The notes under the pieces: generated by a model
Told to the model about the DNA's origin: nothing
The model's database searches: none
What the model saw: only the letters and a program-made list of their open reading frames with translations
In this document: positions 11,940-22,793 of the stretch, piece after piece
Layout: each line of letters starts with the position of its first letter
How positions within the stretch are numbered: position 1 is the stretch's first letter
Position numbers and translations under genes: made by a program
Source: Hydractinia symbiolongicarpus
Taxonomy: Eukaryota; Cnidaria; Hydrozoa; Anthoathecata; Hydractiniidae
Direction: 5' to 3'
DNA length: 64,000 nucleotides
Assembly (NCBI RefSeq): GCF_029227915.1
Contig: NC_079885.1
Coordinates: 26,289,001-26,353,000 of the forward strand

Positions 11940-13357
11940 TCAATCTTTCCTTTTCAACTGGTATTTATCCATCTTCTCTTAAAATTGCAAAAGTTATCCC
12001 TGTTTACAAAAAAGGCTCAAATGTCGAACTTTGCAACTATCGGCCCATATCTTTACTTTCAAACATTGACAAAATTTTCGAAAAGCTTATTTTCAATCGT
12101 TTATATAATTTTTTTTCTATGAACAATACTATCTTTCCAGATCAGTTTGGCTTCAGGAAAAAATTTTCTACCTCACACGCCTTACTAAACATTACTCAAA
12201 AGATTATGGAAGCTATTGACAATGGTCTTCTTGTTTGTGGTGTCTTCATTGACCTACAAAAAGCTTTCGACACTGTTGACCATGAAATTTTAATTAAAAA
12301 ACTTTATCACTATGGTATTCGTGGGGTTCCTTTATCTTTGCTGCGCTCTTTCCTAACCAACAGAGAACAATTTGTGTTTATCAATAATTCGTCATCTTCA
12401 CATAAACCTATTCGTCATGGTGTTCCTCAGGGCTCTGTTCTTGGTCCACTTTTATTTCTACTCTATATTAATGATCTTCATACTGCAATTAAACATTCCA
12501 TGGTCCACCTCTTTGCAGATGATACCAACCTGCTAAATATTAGTAAGTCCGCTAAACAACTAAATAAACATCTTAACTTGGATCTCAAATTCCTTTGTCA
12601 ATGGCTCAATGCAAATAAAATCTCATTAAATAAATCTAAAACTGAACTTGTTATTTTTAAAACTCCTTTAAAACCAATTTTATTTAATTTTAAATTTCTA
12701 ATCAATGGAACTAAAATTGTTCCTAGTGATACTGTCAAATACCTTGGTATAACTCTTGACTCAAACCTCTCCTGGAAGTCTCAAATTAACATCACCATCT
12801 CCAACCTCAAAAAATCTAATGGAGCACTTGCCAAAGCTCGTCATTTTGTTCCAAAATGTGTTCTTCGTCAAATTTATTTTGCTATTTTCTACTCCCAAAT
12901 ACAATATTGCTCCTTGGTATGGGGCCAAAAATCTTCTCTTACCCGTCGAATAGAAATTTTACAAAACCATGCTATCCGTATCATCTCTTTTAGTACTTTC
13001 AATGCTTCTCCTACCCCACTATACGGGAACCTTAACTTAATTAAATTCTCTGACATGATCTGTATACATAATATAATTTTCCTACTGAACCTTTATTATA
13101 AAACTCTTCCTATTAGCCTCATCAATACTTTCGCAATCGACTTCGCCCATTCCCACCACACCCGTGCTGCTGACAAAGGCTTTTTGAATCTACCTCTTGT
13201 TCATTCAACTGCGTTTGGTAAAAAGTCTGTTAAGTTCTTTGCAATAAACTCATGGAACCGTCTTCAAATTTCCTTACCCTTTAAAATCTTGAGCAAAAAT
13301 ACCTCTGAGCTAAAAATTTTTTTACATAGTCACTTTATTAACACATATAAAATCTAA
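11861..13357 (+). CDS. LINE reverse transcriptase ORF part
   Basis: The open frame continues from the frameshift to the stop at 13357; the first ATG in it is at 12119. It has the fingers and palm motifs of a LINE reverse transcriptase, including FADD at the active site, then the thumb and C-terminal region with SLVWGQKSSLTRRIEILQNH, a segment typical of this group. All catalytic Asp residues are present. No RNase H or zinc knuckle is visible after it. Confidence 0.9.
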   Translation, partial: STGPFSIPYQVLLPNKKLLAVPIAKLINLSFSTGIYPSSLKIAKVIPVYKKGSNVELCNYRPISLLSNIDKIFEKLIFNRLYNFFSMNNTIFPDQFGFRKKFSTSHALLNITQKIMEAIDNGLLVCGVFIDLQKAFDTVDHEILIKKLYHYGIRGVPLSLLRSFLTNREQFVFINNSSSSHKPIRHGVPQGSVLGPLLFLLYINDLHTAIKHSMVHLFADDTNLLNISKSAKQLNKHLNLDLKFLCQWLNANKISLNKSKTELVIFKTPLKPILFNFKFLINGTKIVPSDTVKYLGITLDSNLSWKSQINITISNLKKSNGALAKARHFVPKCVLRQIYFAIFYSQIQYCSLVWGQKSSLTRRIEILQNHAIRIISFSTFNASPTPLYGNLNLIKFSDMICIHNIIFLLNLYYKTLPISLINTFAIDFAHSHHTRAADKGFLNLPLVHSTAFGKKSVKFFAINSWNRLQISLPFKILSKNTSELKIFLHSHFINTYKI

Positions 13358-13690
13358 TTACAATTTTATTTTATTTCACCCAGTCCAAATTCCTTTTTCC
13401 TGCTTGAAGGTTTGTTTTAAGCAGCTTCCAGACATTTCATGCTATTTTTGACTTTGACTCTGTGATATCCTCGTCTGAATGTTCGTCTTGTCCCTGTGTT
13501 GTCCTGTGGCCTCGTCCTACCTGTTGTTCTCCCAGGTAGCTAGCACGTTATTTAAGCACATAAAGTGCTTTGTGCTAGTTATCCTTTTATTAGGTAAATG
13601 TTCAATATATTTATCATATTATATATTTTCATTGTAAACTCCTAATAAAAAATAAATCTCTCTCTCTCTCTCTCATCTATCTATCTATCT

Positions 13691-14400
13691 ACCAAAAAAT
13701 ATTGCAATTTCCACACTATAGATTAACAGACCATGTTGACAAACTCACTACCTATGTTAGAAACGTTTCTTATATCGAATTCTTATATATGGTGGATAAA
13801 AAGTTCAATAATTATTAGTTTTTTTCTGATCTAGTATCTCCAAAAAAAGCAAAAACATTTTGTTAATATCTACCTTTTCTCATCACATCTTCACCTTGTT
13901 CTGAAAACGCTGTATTTATAATCATATGATAAAAAACCTTTGTTTGGTTTCATATCATGTTTTAAAAAAGTTTTTATGCACTTCGTTTATATTTTTTATT
14001 TTAAATGAAGCACTTCATATGACATTCATTTAACAAAACAAAGTACAGTACCGCTATCAGGAAGCCTAACATTGTGATTGTGTAGCATGTGCGACACCCA
14101 TGATCCACGATCCTATCGTGTTTGTCATTATTATAAAAATATTAGGTAGCCGATCGCGAAACTATCATGATGATCATGTTCATCGCGATGTATCATCCAC
14201 GACAGATAACTTCTATTGTAAAACAACAAAAACCGTATTAGTTTATCAATTAAATCAAAAACCGAATCAAAAAAAAAAACGATTTGTTGCCAAAACCCCT
14301 GTTTTTTATATGAGAGCCAATAAAATCTGTTTGTAGAAGGTTGTTCTTATTTCCAAAGCTTACAGATAAAAAAATGACCGCAAGTAAAAAATAAAGAGAG
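13691..14400. other. Unassigned sequence with a PIF/Harbinger fragment
   Basis: No gene is seen. At 13975-14040 the sequence matches the right half of the element at 55777-57383: TTTTTTATTTTAAATGAAGC and CACTTCATATGACATTCATT correspond to 57270-57312. It is a short relic of that family. A CG-containing imperfect palindromic tract follows at 14100-14215. Confidence 0.6.
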
Positions 14401-14404
14401 AATT

Positions 14405-14512
14405 ACTGTATTTTTCGGCATATAACTCGCGGGTTATATGTTGATTTTTACGACTTCCACTGTTGGTGCGGGTTATAATGTGGTGCGGGTTATATGATAA
14501 GTTTTATTTTTT
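14405..14512 (+). repeat. Dispersed repeat with CGGTATATAACCCGC-type motifs
   Basis: TACTGTATTTTTCGGCATATA and repeated GTGCGGGTTATA motifs match the copies at 51750 and 52618. The family looks like the end of a DNA transposon that starts TACTGTATTTTCCGG, with internally repeated AACCCGC blocks. No transposase is present here. The superfamily is not assigned. Confidence 0.65.
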
Positions 14513-15364
14513 CAATCATTTATTGTTAAATTTATAGTTTATACATTTACAGGTGCAAGCAAGCCAAGGTTTTCTTTCTTTTAATAGAATCTTTCGTTTA
14601 TTTGTAGTACTAAAACAAATGAAGTAATAGTATATGTGATGGTCTGGGAGGAAAGTAGGGAACACAAAAGAATAATATAACTACATGCGCGATCCGATAC
14701 GTAGTAACCTTACTTCACCTATATGATTTAATTCTTCTCACACAGTGAAATTGCTTTACATTTCTATTGCTTGCAAGTGCTACTATTAGGAGCTCTCTCT
14801 AAAACACAATTCTGGAGATTTTTTCTTTTGTGTTGAATGTAATTTTAATCTATTTATATCTTTGCAATCACATTGAGCACATCGAAATGATTTGCTTCTG
14901 GTAATAGAGCAGTATAGCAGCGCATGTTTATAAAATGATTCGGTTAAGTAAAAATACGCCAAATTTTTTAACACAATGCATGTCATGCATCGTGCAACCA
15001 CTCAATTAAGCTCTTGGATGGGCTCAAATCACCCAGTTAATTATTGTTAATCACTGGAAGCTTGATAAATATGGCTGCACTGCTGCCCTAGCTACATGGT
15101 TTTCTTGCACAACCATTTGGCTACAAGAGGTTTGTCAAGGTTTTAGTCCATTGGTGGGAGCAATGGTTCTGTACAATTCCCTGATGTGCTTTTTTACAAA
15201 TGAGGATGTTGGGTTTCCTAGGTCAGTTAAAAATTTAAACAGATGGTGTATGTGGCTTGTGTATTTTATCATTACTTGATATTATGAGTAATTATTATTA
15301 TTATTACAGTGAGGCACACCAATTTATGAATACTTGAACCTTTTGTGAATTTTTTTTGCAAATA
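14513..15364. other. Intergenic, no gene seen
   Basis: AT-rich sequence. The minus-strand open frame at 14786-15001 has no recognisable homology. A (TTA)n run occurs at 15295-15307. Confidence 0.6.
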
Positions 15365-16985
15365 AGCTTATCTTGTGTATAGATAGCACATATGAAAAGA
15401 AGGAAAAAAGCAGGAAAAGCAGCTGGTCCTTCGGGAGTTGTCGTTATAATGGTACGTGCTGATTATAATGGTACGTGCTGATGACCCTATTGTTGATTCG
15501 GTTACAAATCTTATAAACATGTTGTGCTGAAAGAGTGGAACGAATCTTACATCATCAATTTGTACAAAGGTGAAGGGGATGCCCTTGATAGAGGGAATTT
15601 TAGAGGTCTTAAGCTTACAGATTAGGTTTTAAAGATCATGGAAAGAGTAATTGAAGTAATCATCCGATCACAAATCAGTATTGACAGCATGAAGTTTGCC
15701 TTTATGCCAGGTAGAAGTACCACGGATGCAATCTTTGTTCTACGACAGTTGCACGAAAAGCATATTACAAAGCATAAAGATCTGTTTTTTGCTTTTGTTG
15801 ACCTCGAAAAAGCATTTGGTCCTGTTCCCAGAAAGGTTGTCTGGTGAGACTTAAGAAAACTAGGCGTACAAGAATGGGTTGTTAGAGTAGTTCAAGCTAT
15901 GTATCTAAATGCCAAATCAAGAGTTAGTCAATAACAAGTACAGTTCTGAGTTTTGTGTGCAAGTTGGGGTGCACCAAAGGTTCGTTACGAAGTTCACTTC
16001 TTTCTTCTTTTCATTATTGTCTTAGAGGCGTCGTCTCAAGAGTACCACCTTGGCTGTCCATGGGAACTTCTGTATGCTGATGACCTTGTCATCTCTGCAA
16101 ATTCTATCGTAGAGATTACAGAACGATTAAAACTCCGGAAAGATAATCTAGAAGAGAAAGGACTACGTGTCAATATGAAAAAGACAAAAATTATGCACAG
16201 TCAGTGTGAGGCATCAAAGTCAACTGACTCAAGTAAATGGCCATGTGGTGTTTGCTCTTGCTCTAAAGGAGTTGGGAGTAATTCAATCTTATGCTCACAA
16301 TGCAATCAATGGATCCATAAAAGATGCACTAACCTAAAAGGCAGATTAAGAGCGGATCCGGATTTCCTCAGTGGTGCACTTGTTACTTCAATTGATAACC
16401 AAGCCACATCGATTAAAGTTGGAGATAACGATATTGAGGTTGTGCAGAGTTTTTGCTACTTAGGTGACACGATCAGTAAGCGTGGTGATTGCTTCGATGC
16501 TACTACGGCCAGAATAAGGTCTTTTAGAAGAAGTTTCACTAAATGTTGAAGATACCAACCAAATTAAACGCACAGATCACGCAATGCTAAGATGGATTTG
16601 TTCAGTAAAGCTCTCCGATAAACTCTCAATAAAAGAGTTAAGATCGCGACTAAAGCTTCATAGTGTCGAAGATGTACTGTCATATAATAGGTTGAGATGG
16701 TTTGGGCACTTACATCGCATGCCAAATGAGCTCTGGCCAAAGATGGTTCTGTCTTTTGAAGTTGCTGGAAGTGTGCCACGTGGAAGACCAAGGAAGCAAT
16801 GGAAAGAAAACATAAATAAAGACCTTGCTTCAAAAAATTTGAAAATAGACGATGTCTTTGATCGCAAAAAGTGGGAAAGGTGCATAAATCCAGGAAGTTT
16901 GGATCCTGGAAAGCAATGTGCAACCCTCGTTGAAAGGGATTAACGCACAATAAACGTGCAGTAAGTAAGTATAAGTAAGTATAAA
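15365..16985 (+). pseudogene. Decayed LINE reverse transcriptase with PHD-like finger
   Basis: Fragments of a reverse transcriptase run in order: MPGRSTTDAIFVLRQL and FVDLEKAF in 15638-15847, ELLYADDLVISA near 16060 (catalytic YADD), GLRVNMKKTKIM, and a C-terminal FGHLHRMPN with GRPRKQWKENI in 16584-16943. Stops, deletions and frame changes separate them, and the GxHQGS region around 15960 is lost. Between palm and thumb, at about 16238-16350, a Cys/His cluster of form CGVC-(x14)-CSQC-(x4)-H-(x2)-C resembles half of a PHD finger. The copy ends in an AGTAAGT-rich tail at 16960-16985. It is distinct from the element at 10410. Confidence 0.88.
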
Positions 16986-17519
16986 GGAGGGAACTATCAG
17001 CAAGATAAACAAAGAAAACTAAAATTTTACTGTAAATCTTTCGTTTTTAATATTAATAGTCTTTTCAACAAGGTTTAAAAAATTTCATGTGAATTAAAAT
17101 TCACTAATGACGAGATTCGAAAAAATTTTATGTGGATTAATTTTGATGTATATTGTTATGTATATTATGTCGTAACACAAACCAATACATGGACCAGCCT
17201 GTGCATGCCATCATAAATTAGAAGTGAAAGTAAACCTCGTAAATATAAAAGAAATGATAAATGAAAGTTATGCTAAAGAGATTTGTGTAATGCCTTCAAA
17301 ACAACTGTATGATCCACAAGAATGTACAATTGTAAATTCCACGTTTTGGGTGCCATTTACAATGGCAACCAAATGAAAACTATGTACAGTAATTACCTTC
17401 TTTTTCTTAGGTAAGCTTTCTGGTGTGATTATCATTTTATGATTACTGGCATCACACAATTTCTGTCCTGCCTTTTTTTACCTGATCCATTCCCTAAATT
17501 TTCATATTGCGTTAAGCTT
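16986..17519. other. Intergenic, no gene seen
   Basis: AT-rich sequence with no recognisable coding, repeat or RNA features. The minus-strand open frame at 17268-17459 has no supporting signals. Confidence 0.55.
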
Positions 17520-17890
17520 TAAATTTCCAAGAAATACTAATAAGAATTTATATGTTTTCGGAGAAATAAATTTGGCATGAATTAATTTGCCCGAATTTTG
17601 TGAGCTTTGTCAATTTTGCCAAAATTAGTTCCTGCAAAGTACTGGAAAATTTGCTATTTGCAAATTTGCTAAAAATAATTCCTGCAAAATTTGGATTTTC
17701 TTGAATTTGGGATGTTAAGCCCTTGGAAAATAGGATTGAAATTGTATGGTATAATTGGGAATATTTGGGAAACAACATGACCTCAAATTCTTACTTCATG
17801 AAATATCTTGTCACATTCATAAAAATTAATTCTTTTGACAATTAAATTTTATTTTCAAAAAACTCCTCACAAAAATTAATTCCCTTATGA
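17520..17890. repeat. Copy of the GGGAATTAATTTT MITE family
   Basis: The 3' part (AATTAAATTTTATTTTCAAAAA at 17840-17861, then ATTAATTCCCTTA to 17888) matches the right end of the inverted-repeat element at 21928-22211. The interior repeats TTTGCxAAATT and ATTCCTGCAAA motifs. The left terminus is not clear, so this is a degraded copy. Confidence 0.65.
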
Positions 17891-19208
17891 AACACTGAGT
17901 AAATAATGCAGCTGCTGAACAGCTAAAAAACGGTTATTGCTATTGAGGAAAATACGAAACGATTATGAAAAACCTGAATAACCAGCCAATATATTGTTAG
18001 TGGGCAATTATATACAAAGTAAAATGTGTAGAGTATGCAGTAATTGCAAACAATTGCAACCTTATATTTCTATAAAAAAAATTTGTATATGGGCAGGTTA
18101 TTGCTAATGTCATTTTAAATTTATTTCTTTAAATATTTACTTTCCTAATAAAGTAAATTTTTTCCACAGGCCAATGAGCTAGTCTATTAGGCTAACTATA
18201 GGTCTATTAGCAAAGGGGATGTGTTCATTTTTTGCAAGTATCCAAAGAAGATATGTCTTTTTTATCAACCATTTTGACGTTACAGCATTGAGTTAATGCA
18301 TTAGACCAACATCAGTACAATATAAAGATTAGTGAAATTACCATAGTATATTTCTAGGAACAATTTAAAAATGGATAAAAATAGATAAAAATGATTGACA
18401 TTAACTCCCATCTGTGTCACTATAGAGGCCCCAACATCTTGACAGTTTACTCACAGAAATTGATAAGTGTTTTATTTGAAAAGTGGAGCATCAGTAAACT
18501 AATTTTGCTTAACTAATAATGCTTAACTAGTCAAACTTATCCCTAAATGGGATAATTGGTTAATTTGCAATGCAATGTAAACATATTTGCTGATCATTAT
18601 TACCTTAGAGCAAATTAAAGTTAGTATTGGTGTATTTTCTTTGCTAACATTTTTAACGAATAGTGTAAACTACATTATCAGTGTTTGTAACCTTTTTTGA
18701 TTGTTTGTGGATAGCATTGCGAAAGATGGGTAATAAATGTTTTTGACTTACCACAACTTGTTACTAGAAGCAAGCTCTTAATAAACGAAGGACTAAACCG
18801 AGGGATGACGCTTAATAAATATATAATAGAACTGTAACAGCATTTATTTTGGATATTAATACATAGCGGTAACTTTTTATCATTTTCTGTTTCATCATTT
18901 TTATCAAACATTAGAAGGTGCATGCCTTATTGTGACTTCTTTCTGTTGTGGATAAATTAAGGGAAATATATGACTAAAGAAACGTTGTGAGTTTACAAAA
19001 GGGAGACACTAAAAAGGAGATTAACTAAAAACTTGAACGAAATTGATAAAGTAGAAAAAATAGATATATGATTGATCAAAAAATGGACTTTGAAGAAATC
19101 CCTTTGTGAAAACTTAATTAGCATGAATAGTTTTGTGCAATTTAAAAAGAGGCGTTAAACTCTGTGTTTAAGTCATTTTTTATATTTTTTAGTTTTATTA
19201 TAAATAAC
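17891..19208. other. Intergenic and 5' region of the SPATA2-like gene
   Basis: No gene is seen in this AT-rich stretch. Just before the SPATA2-like start codon, the sequence TTTTTATATTTTTTAG at 19178-19193 looks like a splice acceptor, so the 5' UTR may be split, with an upstream non-coding exon not located. Confidence 0.5.
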
Positions 19209-19988
19209 ATGGAAGATGCAAAAAAAGTGCAGGAAAAGTTTTTGGAGGATATAGTAAGATCTAATGAAGATACAAAAAGTTCTAAATGGGAAAAAATTTC
19301 CCAAAATTTAGAAGATTCTGTTGGAAAGTATGGATTTGAAATTAAATTCCTTTCAGTTTCACACTGCCTTTTGGAGTCTTTACAAGGACTGTATTTGGAT
19401 GATAAAAGAGGAGTGCTGGAGAAACACCTGGATAAGTTAGAGAATGCATTTTATTGTTTGTCATTGTACGCATTGAACTTGTGTCGAAAGCCCACTAAAA
19501 AAGATTATCATTTCATCAAAGTAAGTATTATGCTGCTTTTAATTATAGATTCCTTTAACCTCCTTTTCAGCATAAAGTTTTTCTAAAAATGATTGAGCAG
19601 GATTTTAATTTTTTTTGAGGGGATAGGAGGGGTAATGGCGTATTTCCACTTACATATTTTTGCTTTGGATCAGATGTAAGTCGTTCTGTTTTTATCCGAT
19701 CTGTTCCGAGGAAAATTGAAAATTGAAATTAATTGATTTACGTTCTGTTGCTGCTTGATCCTTTTTACCGTAAATAATATGAAAGTTGAAATTTGGTTTA
19801 AAGCACCCTTTATATAGCTTATTAAGATATGTTGGCCGGAATGTAGCATGACAGAAATTGATTGCCAGTGATAAATTTTTTATTTATACTACAGATCATT
19901 ATTAGTCTATGACATTAATTCACTTGAGAATCTAGTTCTATTAGTTGGTTGCTACCTTTTCACCATCTATATTATAATGCCCGTATAA

Positions 19989-20063
<75 letters not shown>

Positions 20064-21715
20064 TGGTCTGTCTGTCTGTCTGTCACGCAAAATGGTAGCT
20101 TAGCTGCGCAATAGCGAGAAGCACGAAATGCGGTATAAAAAGGACGGGCGAACCCGTGTATTTTCCACGGGCTAACGACTAGTTTCTTATAATATTTCTA
20201 TTTCTATTTTGTACAATACAGAAAGAGAGTAATAATAAAAAAATGTGGATTTTTTCTTAAAAAAAACATTTATAGACACTTTGCAATGACCAATCCCGAA
20301 ATGAAAAATTTAAAGTTTCCAAAAAGAGGAGTATTAAAAGTCGCTAAGCTTCCTTGAAGCAGTATTTTAGGGTGGTTAAAATGAATAAAATGTGTAGTCA
20401 AGGGGGTTTTCACGCATCCTCAAAACTTCTCAATTTTAAAAAAGTTTTTATAAAAGTAGTTTTTTAACAACTTCATTAGGGAAATTGGAGAAAAACCTTT
20501 AATTTCCCTAATTGTATTTCAGTATTCTTTTTTTTATTTTTAAAAATACATCAATTTCATTTAAAAAGTATATTAAAATCTCCTTAAGTCTCCTCCATTT
20601 TTGTTATGAAAAAACAGTCATCTCAAAAAAGCTTGAAAATGTTTATCAGAAGTCTCCAAATTTTCTTTAATTTGACTCTATGAAAAAAAAGGAACGTAGT
20701 ATAACTGGATATGACAAGTTGAAGCTGATCTAAACAGAGATAATTTTCGGTTTTTGTTTGTAAGTAAATTAACACATCGTTTATGTTAAGTGGGGAGCTA
20801 TAAGGATAATTTTTAAAGTTTTCTATCAGTCCCTCTGGAGTAAATGTACTGTACAATATCATAACTGAGAACGGTTAGATGTGGAACGTAATTCAAAAAT
20901 AAAGGACCTTACAAATTGAATATATTTTAGTTACTCCAAAATGCTTTTTGACATTTAATTTTCCCTTGGCTTTTATCATTGCAATCAAAAACAAGATCTG
21001 AAATGTTAAATAATGGTTTATTTTATTTTTTTATTTATTTATTTTAAAGACATACACTGGTTTTTACACATGCAACGTTGCCTCAGTAATGAAAGGTTCC
21101 GATGTCGCCATCCTACAGTCGATGGGTTATGCGATATCCTCAGAGACAGAAAATGACGACGAATTTTATCTTAACCACGTAAACCGATATGTTTGTGATC
21201 TCGCATTTCAGCTATATTTATCGCAGTTGTATTGCCGTCGATTAAAAATGGTAACCTTAGCTGTTAACGAGAATGGCTACTCTGATGATATTGCGTTAAA
21301 AGTGTTTGATCATTTAGATAAACCTGAATTTGATATGGAACAAATTTTTGATTATTGTCGAATGCTCACTAAAGATAAAGAAAAAGGACTCGGCGAAGAT
21401 TATCCACGTAGTATGGAATACATTCGTCGTAATGATATGCCTTCCTTGGCGACAGAAGATGTTCCTGATGAGTTACTTTATGGTGCTTCCCCCCCACGAC
21501 ATTCACCACACGGATATGAGAATAATATTCCATATCACCAAAACATTACGTACCCACCATCTTATAGAGGTTACAGTTCACCAGCTGACAATAAGGATCC
21601 TGCTACCCCATTCAGATATCCAGGTATTTACAACCAGTATGATACCTCGCCTTCACCGGAAACACCTTCAACTAACAGTGTCTATTCTACACAACGAGAT
21701 GGAAGCCCTGTTTAA
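19209..21715 (+). CDS. SPATA2-like PUB-domain protein
   Basis: Two exons, 19209-19520 and 21050-21715, join in phase 0 (donor GTAAGT, acceptor TTTTAAAG) to give 325 residues. Across the junction KKDYHFIK-TYTGFYTCNV and LQSMGYAI match the KEFRxIK-TYTGPFVYYV and CMGYTP core of vertebrate SPATA2, whose N-terminal PUB domain binds the deubiquitinase CYLD and links it to the HOIP ligase. The PUB-like region spans about residues 20-185. Residues 250-325 are Pro/Ser/Tyr-rich and disordered. Vertebrate SPATA2 is about 520 residues with a C-terminal zinc-binding part, which is absent here. The start is the ATG after the putative acceptor; an in-frame ATG at 19164 would add 15 hydrophobic residues and lies before that acceptor. 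Confidence 0.85.
19966..20182 (+). mobile_element. Short non-autonomous Helitron
   Basis: The element starts TCTATATTATAATGCCCGT right after an A and ends with hairpin CCCGTG-TATTTTC-CACGGG followed by CTAACGACTAG and then T. A 5' TC, a 3' hairpin, a terminal CTAG and A/T insertion are the diagnostic Helitron features. No Rep/helicase gene is present. The interior is mostly a (CTGT)n microsatellite. It lies in the SPATA2-like intron on the transcribed strand. Confidence 0.92.
19988..20083 (+). repeat. (CTGT)n microsatellite inside the Helitron
   Basis: About 24 tandem tetranucleotide units read TCTG/CTGT, interrupted once by TTGG near 20063. It is part of the Helitron body rather than an independent repeat. 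Confidence 0.97.
20183..21049. other. SPATA2-like intron, remainder
   Basis: AT-rich intron sequence. The minus-strand open frame at 20623-20862 shows no homology and is taken as chance. The acceptor is preceded by a long T-rich tract. Confidence 0.7.
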
Positions 21716-21927
21716 GTAAAATCAGTTTGTTGTGTACAACAAGTATTTATAGTAATTTAAAATTGCAAGAATCAACAATACTTCTTTTTGTTTGTAACAG
21801 AAACGTACTTTATGGCTACGAAGGCTTAACTTTTAAGAATAGATTTTATGTAACTTTTCGTCCGTTTTTTGCTATATATGGTGTACTGCAAGCGCGGTAA
21901 AATTTAAAAAATACCTACCTACATACC

Positions 21928-22212
21928 TAAGGGATTAATTTTCGCGAATTTCGCTAGTTTCTGCGAAAGTTAGTTTATTTGTTATTATTTGTTTGTTTTT
22001 CTACTGATTTACGTAGAACAAGGAACAAGATATATGTAAATTTACCATACATGAAAAACGATAGAAAATAAGAAAAAAATGAAATCAAATTATTTTTTCA
22101 CGATATAATTCTCACGAATTATTGGGACTTGCCAACTTTGCGAAAATTAATTTCTCGCGGAAATTAAATTTTATTTTCAAAAAATTTTTCGAGAAAATTA
22201 ATTCCCTTAAGG
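21928..22212. mobile_element. MITE with GGGATTAATTTT termini
   Basis: The left end AGGGATTAATTTTCGCGA and right end TCGAGAAAATTAATTCCCT are inverted repeats with small differences, with TA at both outer borders. The interior is AT-rich with repeated GCGAAA/TTTCGC motifs and no coding capacity. Related degraded sequences lie at 17520-17890, near 34250-34345 and near 35150-35200. Confidence 0.75.
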
Positions 22213-22695
22213 CATAAATCTTTCGCTTCCTGCCCTCCTATCTCGATGTCGTGAGGTCAAAAACTTGCCAGCTAATGGACCAAGTTAAGGTAATTTCCTA
22301 CCAAAATGTTATTCTATTCTTTTTGTATGAGTGTATTTAATGTAGTGCAACTTCGTTAACATTCCCCTTAGAATACAACTTTTTTATAAGGAACATGAGC
22401 CTGAGAGTACAGGTACTTTTAAACTCGTGAATTTTTAAAAAAATTAAAAATATATATTCATAAATTGACAGGATCCTTGCTAAAAAGTGTTTTAGGAGCA
22501 TAAAACAGAAGTCGAGCCCTATAAATTTCAGAAATCTCTTCAAAGTTCAAACAATCAGGCTAAAAACCATAAAGCGTGTTTCTTATAATAATATATATGC
22601 AGGATTGGTGCAGTGATTTATTTTTTACTTCGCCAAAATTTACTTATTTTAAATTTCGTAACAATATGTAAATTTTTTTGTTTTGTTTTATCAAT

Positions 22696-22793
22696 AACAG
22701 TAACTTCAATTTAATAGCGTGTTTTGTTCCAACATTTCACTAAAAACAGTAACTTCAATTTAATAGCGTGTTTTGTTCCAACATTTCACTAAA
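22696..22793. repeat. Tandem duplication, 49 bp x 2
   Basis: Two nearly identical copies of a unit beginning AACAGTAACTTCAATTTAAT lie directly adjacent, with period 49 bp. The near-identity indicates a recent duplication. Confidence 0.95.

Larger units (their letters stand above)
10410..13690 (+). mobile_element. Non-LTR retrotransposon (endonuclease + reverse transcriptase)
   Basis: One long reading unit encodes an AP-type endonuclease followed by a reverse transcriptase, as in CR1/L2/Jockey-group LINEs. Endonuclease motifs in 10410-11130 include FHLNISSLSKHF, GITETGL, GGALLYIS, LMGDFNANLL and ISDHFPQF. Reverse transcriptase motifs in 11861-13357 include YRPISLLSNIDKIFEKL, FIDLQKAFDTVDHEIL, GVPQGSVLGPLLFLLYIND and the catalytic HLFADDTNLL. 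The frame changes at a run of eight A at 11853-11860; otherwise no stop interrupts about 2.9 kb, so the copy is young. After the stop at 13355-13357 there is a 3' UTR of about 300 bp and a (TC)n(ATCT)n tail at 13660-13690. No ORF1 was recognised. Clade assignment is inference. Confidence 0.93.
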
